Below, in pieces: positions 21,869 through 32,313 of a DNA stretch of 64,000 nucleotides (within the stretch, counting starts at the first letter, position 1; every line of letters begins with the position of its first letter). The notes under the pieces are model-generated. The model ran no database searches. It was not told where the DNA came from and saw nothing but the letters and a program-made list of their open reading frames with translations. A program made the position numbers and the translations under genes. Source of the DNA: Astrothelium macrocarpum (Eukaryota > Ascomycota > Dothideomycetes > Trypetheliales > Trypetheliaceae); the NCBI GenBank assembly GCA_021030915.1, contig JAGEMR010000040.1, forward strand, positions 165,908-229,907, read 5' to 3'.

Positions 21869-23258
21869 ATGGAAGCAATGGAGGCCAATTCCGTACGTCC
21901 GCCACGATGTGTTGCATCGTCCGAGCGACTCTCTGGGGCTACATGTCTCAAGAGTGCACAATGGTAAGCCTCGATATCTTTAAAACTTTCCGATGTGCCT
22001 TCCTTACACATGGGCAGGTCTCCGGACGGGACGTGTCTCGTCACCAACAGTGAAGACAGAACATTGAGAGTCTTTGTTCTGTGAGCAGACATTCCAGACC
22101 TACACTGAGCTCTCCGTTGACTATCTGGCGAGCTTCCCAGACCAGTCGACCTCCTAGAAACCACCACTCCTCACACCCTCCTCCCGTACGCCGAGTTCCC
22201 AGCGCCCGAACCCATCTATACCAGCGCCATCTACCCCTTCTACAAGATCTCCGACCCGTCCACAACCCTCGTCCTCCACTCCGTCCGCGACGTCCCCATC
22301 CGCCTCTCCAACCCTCTTTTTCCAAACCCCGTCGTCGCAACCTACCCTCTCATCTGCCCGACCACCGAGAAATACCTCACCCCACACTCCCTTCACTTCT
22401 CTTCTTCCGGAACCACCTTCATCACTGGCATCGACTCCCTCATCGCGCAGTTTGATCTCACACGCTCAGGCGAACCCCCCTTGGCCGAGTTCCCCACGAT
22501 CCCATCAAAGCGCAATAAGCTAGTAGGAGGCGGTGTCGGTATGAAGGGGATTATAAGCGCGCTCGGAGTCAGCAGCGAGGGGATCCTCGCCGCGGGAACA
22601 CTGACGAGGAATGTAGGGCTGTACGGGGACGAAGGCGCGGGAGACGCGATCGCGGTGTTTTCGGTGGCGAGCGAGGATGCGGAGTTGGCGGGTGCGGGAG
22701 TCACGCAGGTGGTGTGGAGTCCGTGTGGGAGGTATTTGTATGTGGCGGAGCGGAAGAGCAACGGAGTGCTTGTGTACGATGTGCGCGTGGCAGGGAGGAG
22801 GTTGGGGTGGTTGAAGGGGAGAAACGCGATGACGAATCAGAGGATGGGCATCGAGATTGTGCCGACGGCGACGGGGAATGAGGTTTGGGCGGGGGGAACA
22901 GATGGTGTGGTAAGAGCATGGGAGAATAGTTGGCAGAGGGAGGGAGTGCAGGAGCCCTTTTTTGAGTGGGTTGCTGGTAATGGTATGTGGCTTCTGATTG
23001 CGAACATCTATCCATTGGGGAATATTTGTGCTGAATCGGTGATTATTTACAGACGCGATATCCTCCGCGGTATTCCACCCATCCGCGACGATTGCAGCGA
23101 CCTCATCTGGCCAGCGCCATCACAGATTAGATAATAATCATCGTGCTTCGAATGGAGACACAGCCCCTCACGGAACAGACCAAGCTTCCTTGTCACCTTC
23201 AATACCAGCGCCTGATACGGCATTCGATAATAGGTTGCGTGTTTGGTGGTTCGAATAA
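21869..23258 (+). CDS. WD40 protein of the WRAP53/TCAB1-Swt21 type
   Basis: Beta-propeller protein whose relatives bind small Cajal-body RNAs and telomerase RNA in animals, and act with snRNPs in yeast (Swt21). Exons: 21869-21963, 22018-22080, 22141-22982 and 23053-23258; introns are 54, 60 and 70 bp, giving 401 aa. Joining exons 1 and 2 gives the blade CLKSAQWSPDGTCLVTNSED; exon 3 begins PVDLLETTTP. Further blade signatures are HSVRDVPIRL, TQVVWSPCGRYLYVAERKSN, GIEIVPTATGNEVWAGGTDG and the terminal DNRLRVWWFE. The start is uncertain: 21869 is the first in-frame ATG after a stop at 21767, and the family often has a longer N-terminus. Convergent with uL23m (135 bp between the stop codons). Confidence 0.85.
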
Positions 23259-23393
23259 TCTGTACATTAAGCGTAACGAAAGAGCTGGATGCTATTACAT
23301 GCGTTGAACTCTGCTCTTTTTGAATACGGATTGTTATGCAGCGTTTAGGATTCAAGGCCGTAACTGCGTCCTTGATTCCGGCTTGAATGGCCA

Positions 23394-24053
23394 TCAAGGT
23401 GATGCTGCAGCGTCTCTGTCAGCCTCCCACTGCGGTCTCCACTTTTCCTTCCCTGAAAGCAGTCTCTGTGCCTGCTCTGCTACGAGGTCGCGATCCTTTG
23501 CGGGTTTTGTATCAGAATTGCGTACGAATGACTCGCGAAAGTCGTTTTGGTCCTTTTCGGAAGCGTCGTAGGTTTCTTTTGACCATCTATAAGATGTATT
23601 AGCAATCTATATCTATGATTGCTGAGGTGGAAATGAGTCAGGCATCGCGACTTACGGTTCAAAGTCTTCAGGTTCTTCGGGCCAGACAAATGGCTTGTCC
23701 ATCTCAACAGTCATGCGTTTGACTGACTTGGGTCTGAACCATTGTCGCGGTTGTGGTCGTGATATCCTTGGGGTTCCTTGCCGAATCCGCTGTTGCTGTA
23801 TGTATGACCTCACTCGCAGGCAAGTGATGCCATATGCATGGAAGAGGTAGTCTCGAATATCGAGCTTGTTGAGATTGAGGGGCGTGATGAATGATGCGAA
23901 GTTTGGGGGAAGACGCGGAGTACGGAGGAGGGTGAGAGTGAAATTAGGTCTGATAAAGATGTTAGCACAACTATGCAATTACATTTGCAATTCTCGGGCG
24001 ACAGACAGAAAGACTTGGTTTTTACCGATCCTAAATGGCGCAAATCGTGGCAT
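23394..24053 (-). CDS. MRP20: Mitochondrial ribosomal protein uL23m
   Basis: Large-subunit mitoribosome protein near the exit tunnel. Three exons: 24053-24007, 23949-23656 and 23586-23394; introns are 57 bp (donor GTCTGT, uncommon) and 69 bp, giving 177 aa. The N-terminus MPRFAPFRIGKNQVFL joins PNFTLTLLRTPRLPP, then FASFITPLNLNKLDIRDYLF, a VRSYIQQQ segment, and KRMTVEMDKPFVWPEEPEDF, all typical of fungal uL23m (yeast Mrp20). Exon 3 continues WSKETYDASEKDQNDF and ends ADRDAAASP. The start ATG at 24053 was chosen because the frame continuing upstream has no other ATG; an extra 5' exon is possible. Confidence 0.9.
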
Positions 24054-24239
24054 ATTCGATGAAATGCCCAGCTCTTTCACGGTTTCCGTGAAGAACGGGT
24101 CGAAGGGTCCCCAAATTGAAGGAGCTCGGGCCTTGTCTACAGAATATCCCTCGCAACACCTACCCTTTCGCAACGCACCTGCGTGACTGTTGTACTAATA
24201 GTGCGACTTATAAGGTACTTATGCAACTATTGACAGAAA

Positions 24240-24897
24240 ATGTCTTATGATCGTGACGATGATCCATTCAAGCTCTTGGATATTTTTCGTTGCGCGCGAC
24301 CCGTTATAGTCGAACAGTAGGTGAAATTTTGTCTTGTAGGAAAGACTTGCTCAAAGCGTTTTAGAAGCAACGATTATGATCGGAAGGTCTTTCGAGAGCG
24401 GCCTCTATTAGGTCCGCTCTTATTCGACAACAATAACTCGGATGCTCGAGACCATTGTGCAAACGAGCGAAGTAAGAATGCATAATCCTCATTGCGCCGC
24501 AAATTCTGAAACCCTCCTTAACAGCCTTCCTATCGTGGCTACGTCTATCTGTCTACATGGCCGTGGTAGCTGTTGCGATACTTATCTCGTTCCATTTGAA
24601 CCATCAAGCTTCGTCCATCGAAAAACGTCTTGCGCTTCCCTTTGGAATCATATTTTGGCTGCTTGCTCTTGCGTGTCTGTGCTCAGGCCTCGCAAACTAT
24701 ATCAAGACAGTGACGAGATACAGCAAAAGGCAGGCTCTCGTACAGTCTGGATGGAAGACGCAAATAGTGAGTTGTCAAAGTACAAGGCCAAGACTGTAGA
24801 ATTAATGGCATTATTCCAGATATTTACTGTGGTTGCTGCTGCTATCATCGCTGCCTGTATCCTATTCCTAAGCACAAATGCAAGTTCAAGTCGGTAA
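24240..24897 (+). CDS. DUF202 three-helix membrane protein
   Basis: Four short exons: 24240-24316, 24365-24471, 24525-24766 and 24820-24897; introns are 48, 53 and 53 bp, giving 167 aa. The hallmark DUF202 segment is created by splicing: DARDHCANER + TFLSWLRLSVYMAV. Three hydrophobic helices follow (MAVVAVAILISFHL; FGIIFWLLALACLCSGLANY; VVAAAIIAACILFL). A similar domain ends the vacuolar VTC proteins, but this protein has no SPX or polyphosphate-polymerase part; its function is unknown. The first exon (MSYDRDDDPFKLLDIF) is the best fit in frame and splice strength, but less certain than the rest. Divergent from uL23m, about 186 bp between the start codons. Confidence 0.82.
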
Positions 24898-25032
24898 CGT
24901 ACACGATTAACATCAGTTGGCAACGTCTTTTGCTCCATGACCTAATCGGAACGCCCTAAACGCCAATATCTCCGGCGCCAATCTCTCAAAGCCACCTCAT
25001 AGTAAGTTTGCTTTCTTGGACTTACTGCATGC

Positions 25033-26010
25033 TTAAAGAATGAGAGGCGCCCATGTGTTATCGTCCACAGTGGTGTAAATCGCGCCCGCACTAAGCAGCT
25101 CATCTGCTCCTTTCCCTACATCGGCCGTATCCATTTGAAGGCGTTGTGCAATATCATGCACGTGTAATCCCTCGTTGCTTTGCTCAACTGTCTGAAGACA
25201 TTGCATAATCCGTTTGGCGTTGTGGGATAGACTGTTGTGGTATTGACCCAAACCACCTGTGCCGCCATCACCTGTGCCGTACCCCGGTTGCTGATTGGCA
25301 AAACCACCGTTTGTGGTTGCCTCTTTAGAGGACATCGATTCGGGGGGACCTCTTGTGTATTCGAGATGGACCCTAGTAGCCTCGAGTAGATGACATTGCA
25401 CCTCATTCATATCTGTCACTGGCCGAATGACGTGAGAACCAACGAGTCGTCGATTGTTGAGAGGCTTCAATCTACCCCAAACCCTTGCATATTTATTTTC
25501 AGCCAATCTAGGCTTCGAATCATCCGTTTCCATGGCATTGGCCGCATCAACGTCAAGCCACTGTTTTACTTCCACAGTGCCGGTGCCGTCGTCAAATTTG
25601 TAGGTGATGTTTGTTGCCTGGGTTGAGATATTGCGGATTTGTCCGACAAAGGTTATCTACAAGACTCAGCAAACAGGACAGCCGCATGCGCATCCTGGGA
25701 GATATCAAACCTGGGTAACCTCTGCGCCGTCAATTTTGAAGTCAGCGTCCGGATGAGGCTGTTGGGCGTCTGAAATCTGCTTTATGGTGACCGGCCGCAG
25801 GGTGTCTTTTCCATAAGAATTCTTCGAGCTAAAATCAGCTTCTTCGAAGTGAAGGCGCTAAAAGTTTCTCGTAGAGTACGAAATTGAACGCACCTGTCTT
25901 CCACCTGCAGGGGTTTCTTGGCTGCCTTGATTCAAAAAACCACCTCCATTAGCGCCTCCTTGTGCGCCATAGGAGGTAGTCGAATATTGATTGCTGTAGC
26001 CGTAGTCCAT
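25033..26010 (-). CDS. RFA2: Replication protein A 32-kDa subunit
   Basis: Single-stranded DNA-binding RPA complex subunit, nuclear; acts in replication, repair and checkpoint signalling. Three exons: 26010-25894, 25857-25711 and 25656-25033, giving 295 aa. Layout: a Gly/Ser/Gln-rich N-terminus (MDYGYSNQYSTTSYGAQGG) that is phosphorylated in relatives, an OB fold starting LRPVTIKQISDAQ and continuing ITFVGQIRNISTQATNITY with a DDGTGTVEVKQW loop, a Gly/Asn-rich linker, and a C-terminal winged helix (GLHVHDIAQRLQMDTADVG). Intron 1 is only 36 bp (25893-25858), near the lower limit for fungi; it preserves the frame, and no better acceptor exists. Divergent from DBP10 over about 215 bp. Confidence 0.95.
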
Positions 26011-26225
26011 GATGAGTGTTTTCTTGGCGTGCTGCAGATGAGGTAAAGTTGCACAAGTAGGTAGTGAAGTCCAAAGCGATGAAAGTCGCGTTGTTGCGCG
26101 ACGCGCTTTCACGTGAGCGGGGCAGCTTAAGTAATCAGTTATCGAAAGTGAATTTCCCATTTAGTGAAAACGAATATTTTGCACTCGGTATGAGCGTTGG
26201 GTCAAGACAACAAAAAATGCGTGAC

Positions 26226-28970
26226 ATGAGCCAATCTCCGGCTGCATCAGAATCGGAATTTGACATCTCTACTGCCCTCGCTCACGTGTCAAACCTGAGC
26301 CCCAATCAGGCTCTCCAAAGCCTGCCAATATCAACGAATTTGGGCTTCGAAGAACTTACCAAGGATGATGAGAATGATGGTGATGGGGGGGATGAAACTT
26401 ATATTGCCAAACAGCAAGCGTCTTCAAACCGAAAATCTGCCTCGTTGAAAGGAAGGACCGTAAAGAAAGGTGGAGGGTTTCAGGCAATGGGGCTGGATGC
26501 AGCATTATTAAAAGCCATAACCAGGAAGGGCTTCTCAGTACCAACTCCTATCCAGCGACGCACAATTCCACTTTTGTTGGAGGGTCAAGATGTTGTGGGT
26601 ATGGCCAGGACAGGATCCGGAAAGACAGCTGCCTTTGTGATCCCCTTGATTGCCACTCTTAAATCGCATAGCGCTAAAGTTGGAGCAAGAGCTCTCATTT
26701 TGTCACCATCTCGAGAACTTGCTCTTCAAACACTCAAAGTGGTCAAAGAGTTAGAGCGAGGCACCGACCTAAGGACCATTCTTGTTGTAGGCGGCGAAAG
26801 TCTGGAAGACCAGTTTGCAGCAATGAGCACAAATCCGGACATAATTATAGCAGCTCCGGGACGATTTCTCCATCTTCAAACAGAGATGCGTTTAGATCTT
26901 TCTTCCATCGGCTTTGTCGTATTTGATGAAGCAGATCGCCTATTCGAAATGGGTTTCGCAAACCAACTTACGGAAATATTGCATGCTTTGCCACCGTTAC
27001 GGCAGACATCACTCTTCTCCGCTACACTTCCAAAGTCACTCGTTGAATTTGCCAAGGCTGGCCTTCAGGAACCGACACTTGTACGCTTGGATACTGAGAG
27101 CAAGATTTCCCCAGATTTGCAAAGCGCATTTTTTACGTTAAAGAGCACCGAGAAAGAGGGCGCATTACTACACATACTCCGAAATGTAATCGAGATACCT
27201 TTGAGTGAATCGAAATCTACTCCAGAGACTCGACAAGTATCAGTTTCGGGCAGTAAAAAAAGAAAACGAACTGCTAATGAGATCAATACAACAGACCGGC
27301 TACAAGAGAAAGAGCAGACTCAAACAAAGTCAACGATCATTTTCGTAGCTACTAAACATCACGTTGAATACTTGAATTCAATGCTAGAATCTACAGGTTT
27401 TGCGGTTTCTTTCATATACGGTTCGCTGGACCAGTCTGCGCGTAGAAAACAAATCCAAGACTTCAGAAGTGGTGTCACCAATATTCTGGTTGTCACTGAT
27501 GTTGCTGCACGGGGTGTCGATATTCCATTGCTAGCGAACGTCATCAACTACGATTTTCCTTCAAAACCCAAACTCTTTGTACACCGTGTTGGGAGAACTG
27601 CCCGAGCAGGCAGAAGGGGCTGGAGCTTCAGTCTTGTTACTGATACCGACCTTCCATACCTTATTGATCTACAACTCTTCCTTGGTAGGCGACTTTGTCT
27701 GGGGCAAACTGTTGTGGATGAGCCCGATTTTTCGAGCGATATCGTGGTTGGTGGTTTCGACCGCGATCATCTGGAGAAAGGCTGTGAACTTGCTACCAAA
27801 CTCCTTGACAACGATGATCTTGCAATGTTGCGAGACGTCGCCATGAAAGGAGAACGTCGATACACCACGACTCGACCCTGGGCATCAAGTGAAAGCCGCA
27901 GGAGAGCTAAAGCAATTCTTGCAAGTTACGAGTACTTGGAACCTCATGCCTTCTTTGGAAACAGAGATCCACTCCAAATTGAAAGACAGAGAATGCTTTC
28001 TCGCGTTAGCAGCTTCAGGCCTCAAGAGAATGTTTTCGAGATTGGAAAACGTGGAAGCACATCAGCAAAAGCGCAGATGATGGAAAGGCACAAGCAACAT
28101 TCTGAACGTCCTGATCCTCAATCGGATGACACGGAGCAAGCTGATCAGTTCAGAGCAAATCTTAAAATAGGTGCGGCAGATGTGGAACACGAAGGCAGCA
28201 AGACTACCAACCTAAATCCTGTACATGAGGATCTAGATTCTGCATCTGAAGAGGGGCTTGAAGTCACATTTCCTGGTGGTGGCAAACTTGATCATCACGA
28301 GGAGCACAACGCCTGGCAAGACTCCGAGCACTTCATGTCCTATACGCCGCAGCAAGCGAACCTTGCCGAAGATCGTGGGTATCGAGTCAGATCAAATGCA
28401 GTCATTGGCCAAAGTGAGAGCGAATCCACTTTCCTAGATGCAGCTCGCGGCGCCGTTATGGACCTAACAAACGATGAATCCAAGGGTTTCGCAGAGCCCA
28501 GCAAAGGCAGAGGCATGAGATGGGATAAGAAAGCGAAAAAGTATGTGGCGAGACAAAATGACCAGGATGGATCAAGGAGCTCTAAGTTTATACGTGGAGA
28601 AAGTGGGCAAAAGATCGCCGCAAGCTTTCGGAGTGGGCGTTTTGACGCGTGGCGTAAGGCAAATAAGATTGAACGTCTACCTCGTACGGGCGAAACAGAG
28701 AAATCGTCCCATGCAGGTGAGATGGCCCGCCTTAACAGGAACAAGTATCGGCACAAAGCGGAAAATTCGCCAAAAGAGGCAGATAAGTTCAGGGACAATT
28801 TCCACATTCAGAAGCGGCGTGTGGAAGAGGCAAAGGCTCGGCGAATCGGCAGATTCAAGCAAAGCCAAGGGACGAGCTTGCGGGGAATTGATGACGTGCG
28901 AAAAGAAAGGAGGCTGAAAGAAAAGCGCAGGCAGAAGAACGCTAGGCCTTCGAGAAGGCGACACGGCTAA
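26226..28970 (+). CDS. DBP10: DEAD-box RNA helicase Dbp10 (60S biogenesis)
   Basis: Nucleolar ATP-dependent RNA helicase for large-subunit assembly (human DDX54). One exon; about 914 aa from ATG 26226 (MSQSPAASESEFDI), the start that best fits the family. In-frame ATGs at 26079, 26190 and 26217 are alternatives. Motifs: GFSVPTPIQRRTIP (Q motif), ARTGSGKT about 128-135, SPSRELALQ, APGR, DEAD about 235-238, SAT about 266-268, ARGVDIP and [11 protein letters not shown]. The C-terminal Dbp10 domain is seen as PGGGKLDHHEEHNAW and GMRWDKKAKKYV, followed by a Lys/Arg-rich tail ending RPSRRRHG. The motif VI reads HRVGRTAR, an Ala where many helicases have Gly, usual in this subfamily. The length agrees with fungal orthologues. 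Confidence 0.96.
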   Translation: MSQSPAASESEFDISTALAHVSNLSPNQALQSLPISTNLGFEELTKDDENDGDGGDETYIAKQQASSNRKSASLKGRTVKKGGGFQAMGLDAALLKAITRKGFSVPTPIQRRTIPLLLEGQDVVGMARTGSGKTAAFVIPLIATLKSHSAKVGARALILSPSRELALQTLKVVKELERGTDLRTILVVGGESLEDQFAAMSTNPDIIIAAPGRFLHLQTEMRLDLSSIGFVVFDEADRLFEMGFANQLTEILHALPPLRQTSLFSATLPKSLVEFAKAGLQEPTLVRLDTESKISPDLQSAFFTLKSTEKEGALLHILRNVIEIPLSESKSTPETRQVSVSGSKKRKRTANEINTTDRLQEKEQTQTKSTIIFVATKHHVEYLNSMLESTGFAVSFIYGSLDQSARRKQIQDFRSGVTNILVVTDVAARGVDIPLLANVINYDFPSKPKLFVHRVGRTARAGRRGWSFSLVTDTDLPYLIDLQLFLGRRLCLGQTVVDEPDFSSDIVVGGFDRDHLEKGCELATKLLDNDDLAMLRDVAMKGERRYTTTRPWASSESRRRAKAILASYEYLEPHAFFGNRDPLQIERQRMLSRVSSFRPQENVFEIGKRGSTSAKAQMMERHKQHSERPDPQSDDTEQADQFRANLKIGAADVEHEGSKTTNLNPVHEDLDSASEEGLEVTFPGGGKLDHHEEHNAWQDSEHFMSYTPQQANLAEDRGYRVRSNAVIGQSESESTFLDAARGAVMDLTNDESKGFAEPSKGRGMRWDKKAKKYVARQNDQDGSRSSKFIRGESGQKIAASFRSGRFDAWRKANKIERLPRTGETEKSSHAGEMARLNRNKYRHKAENSPKEADKFRDNFHIQKRRVEEAKARRIGRFKQSQGTSLRGIDDVRKERRLKEKRRQKNARPSRRRHG

Positions 28971-31900
28971 TGGATGTTCGAGTGTGCTTCCATGGCTTCG
29001 CTTGTACAGAGTGAAGTGATGGAAGATTCATCCTGCAAAACTCAAAATACGAATTAGCAGATATGCCCTACAGAGATGCGCACTGTATGCCGAGTCAACT
29101 GCAAACATTAATATGGACCACCGTTGAAGCTATCCCAATTGTCCAGCGCACATGGCAGAAAGCAGTCAAGTCAAGCCCACCAAACATGCCAATCACCTCG
29201 CAAAATCCGAACAATGAAGCGTGATTCGCTGGCTTCGATAGGCAATTGAAATACCTGTTGCACGCTTCGACTGGCTTTGCACGCTGAACTACCGTAACTA
29301 GACGCCGTTTGCCACCGTGCACCCTAAATGTAAATGAATGCAGATGATGGACGGAGTCGCTGGTATTCTTAGAAGCCTCGGTTCCGGTCCCGTTGGCGGG
29401 CCGAAGGTTGGCAGGCCGTCCCATGCTAGGCCTCACGGGAACGATTTTGGTGCCTCAAGGAGCAGGCCACACTGCAGATGCTGCAGGTGCTTAACTATCG
29501 ACAGAATTCTTGCTCCTATTCACATTATGACAAATTGATGCCAGCAATTGGCCACCGCGCTGCATCACCACCTTCATCATCGTGCGTACAATGCATAACT
29601 GACGGGGCAAACTTTCCAGTCTAATGCAGCTCTGGTTGACGAGACGTCGCCGGAGCCTTGCAAACGCAGCAATCAGCCAACATCTGAACAATTGTGAGTA
29701 GCTCTCATTTTACAGAAGCTGAAAAAAATTTAGAGTCCCCAAAGGAGAAAGGGAGAAATATTGATTTAACTTCCGTGCAGATGGGATCGTCTGCAGGGTC
29801 GACGGATTGTTCGCACCCTTGATCGCTGCACGTCTGACTCGGTACCCTGTCCTCCAAAATTGCTACTACACGGATTTTGCTCAAAGGAGATTTCCACCGA
29901 TTTGGCGCCAATCGTTTTTGAAGGAAGGTAGAATGCCCGACTTGGCCAGGGCCAAGCGAGAGATGACCCGGACCCGCGGTGTCGGCGCAGCGTTTTGTAA
30001 CCTTGAGCAGAGACTTGCACTCATCTGGGCTCTTCCCTGCGCCAACATGTGCGTTTGCATACGGCTGCCACGCGAGGAATGACGCCCGCGCTCCCAGCGG
30101 TGTAACCCCTCTGTGAACCGTGTTTCTGTACGTACCAAAACGCCACCAAAAAAAGAAAAACTACGCCTTCGCGGGGGATCGTCTTCTCACTTTTTGCTCC
30201 CTCGACGATGCCCTGGCTTGCACAGCCAGCTGGGGCTCCGGGTAACGCGCCTTCAGGACAGCGATGGGAATCTGGCGACAGCACACAATGCGAATGGCCA
30301 ATAATCGGTTTAGCCACATCGCCGTTCAGTTCTCGATACGCTGTGCCGGTGATATTGATGATCTCGCTTGCGGAAAAACTTGGGACTAAAGTACGGATCA
30401 CGCCCCCAATTTTACCCTTCCCACTATTACAGCCTGATTTGGCGCCCCTCAGGGCAGTGTGTCAAGCTAAGGGATAATTTGCACCTCTTACTCGCAAACT
30501 CTCCTCCGACCGTCACAGTCTGGTATTCATCGCCCAATCCAACTTGTGCATCCTGGACGCTTTCCCGGATCAGTTGCATGGATGGTACATAGCATTTCCC
30601 CGATGCGTTTTCAGCCTTCGGCTCCCCCACAGATCTGTCCCCTATCTCCTTTAGGTCTACCATCCTAATTTCCTCCGCAGCTGCAATATCATTGGTTTGT
30701 AATGCCGATTGTGTCCGGAACCTGTCGAGATGTAAGGAGTTTCGAGATAGCTGCCGATCTCCGTTCGTAAGCAATTTGTCTGCTTTAGGAAGGGGTGTTT
30801 TCGTATGCCTCTCAGTCAGCTGGTCGCTAGCAAGCTCATAATCTCACACAAAGCTGACAATCCTTCTATCACCGACTTCAGAAATTATGTTAGACATCCC
30901 CACAATCCATGCTGAATGAGCATAGATTAGGGTTCAGTAGGTTTAATTGTCAAAGGTTGAGAGTGATCTTCCCACCCGCCACTAGTGCCTTTCGGCTTAA
31001 TCTCATTATCGATGGTGGCGCTGTCTACCCAGATTCCTCGACGTCAGTGACCACGCCGACGCAAAAACGTTGAAGCGCGCTCATTTTTTTTAGGCGGTGC
31101 CATGGTCGGACACATAATTATCGCGATGATCAAATTGTTACAATTTACTCCTTTGGTGAATATCTGCGTAGCACGAGCCTATGCACCATCAATATTGGGG
31201 CCGAGTCAACCAGCTTGTACCTTCGGAGCAGTCTGGAATAAGGTGAGTCGATCTCGCGAGAGGCAAAAAGTTGAAACAAACGGCTGTCTTTTCTTTGCCG
31301 CAGTGACAGCTCAAGCGGCAAAAAAACGGAATAGGACCTGCACGAACAAGAAGCGGTCACTGGGCTGCTGCTCTCCCCCAATCGTATGGCGAATAAGGCC
31401 CCCACGAGTCTCTGTCAGAATAAGCCATTTTTACGCCATCAAACATTCAGAAGCCCTAGGAATCCCATTGGAGGCGAGCCGGTCGATCATTTTTGCGATA
31501 CTCCCTGAAAGAGCAAATGTCAGTCCAAGATTGGCAACGTTTTGGTAGCTTACTCCTCGTACCTTCGCCCAACACGGCCTCAGTTGCATGGGCCCTGGCC
31601 GAAAAGCCCCAGGAGTCCTTACCGCATCCTGCAAGCTTCCGCGGCGAATTGATAGATGGAGCGTAAGCTGGCTCGGCTATCAAGTGAGGGACGATCATTT
31701 TGCCTGCAGATACATTATCCTCACTACCGACTGGCATTATTCTCCAGCCGCGATCATTCACTACCTGCGGCAAACGAACCCTGCAATAGGTCTGCAACTA
31801 TCTGCAGGTCCGACCCGAACTTCAGAGATCTGAATCGTGAAAATAACCCTTGCCATCTTATTAATAGTCCGTTCAAAAAGATTTTGTGTGCTGCTCCCTC

Positions 31901-32313
31901 GTTTATCTGCTAATTTTTGAAGCCCATCGTTTGGACATTTGAATATATGCTGTGCGATATGTAGAGCCTACTTAGACTCTATCATAATTTTACAATAGTC
32001 CCTACCATTCATCTTCCTCTACGCCATTGAGAATGCAGCTTTGATTGCCATTCAACCATGGTTCATGAGCAACCTCGTTCACAGGTGTACACCTGCCTAT
32101 CGCTTTTTTCGATCCGTAAATGATTACCACCTTCGTTTGAGAAACCAACCAGTTCGCATATCCAGAAATCATTATTCACACATCTCCACCTTTCGAGGCG
32201 ATAGGCTGTTGCGGGCGTACATGTTAGATTACACCTTTGTGCGATTGGACCATCTTTGCAGCGGGATTGTGTTTGGCTTTTTATAACTGTATTGGCCGTT
32301 GTGCGACTGAGTT
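28971..32313. other. 3.3 kb region without a recognised gene
   Basis: The largest stretch without a supported gene outside transposons. GC content is ordinary, unlike the AT-rich relics elsewhere. Frames on both strands (for example 30021-30401 minus, 31102-31548 plus) carry no domain, signal peptide or plausible splice structure. The downstream 1-1.3 kb may be promoter and leader of the Zn2Cys6-PAS gene, including a possible 21-codon upstream ORF at 32058. A non-coding RNA or a lineage-specific gene cannot be excluded. Confidence 0.4.

Noticed and set aside
21475..22167. Minus-strand frame of 230 codons starting far upstream of Hsp10
   Set aside because: Another frame over Hsp10 exon 2 and antisense to the WD40 gene; the Hsp10 and WD40 exon models explain this DNA.
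31102..31548. Plus-strand frame of 148 codons in the 3.3 kb gap
   Set aside because: No domain, no conserved motif, basic and Cys-scattered composition as expected by chance; antisense frames of similar length overlap it.
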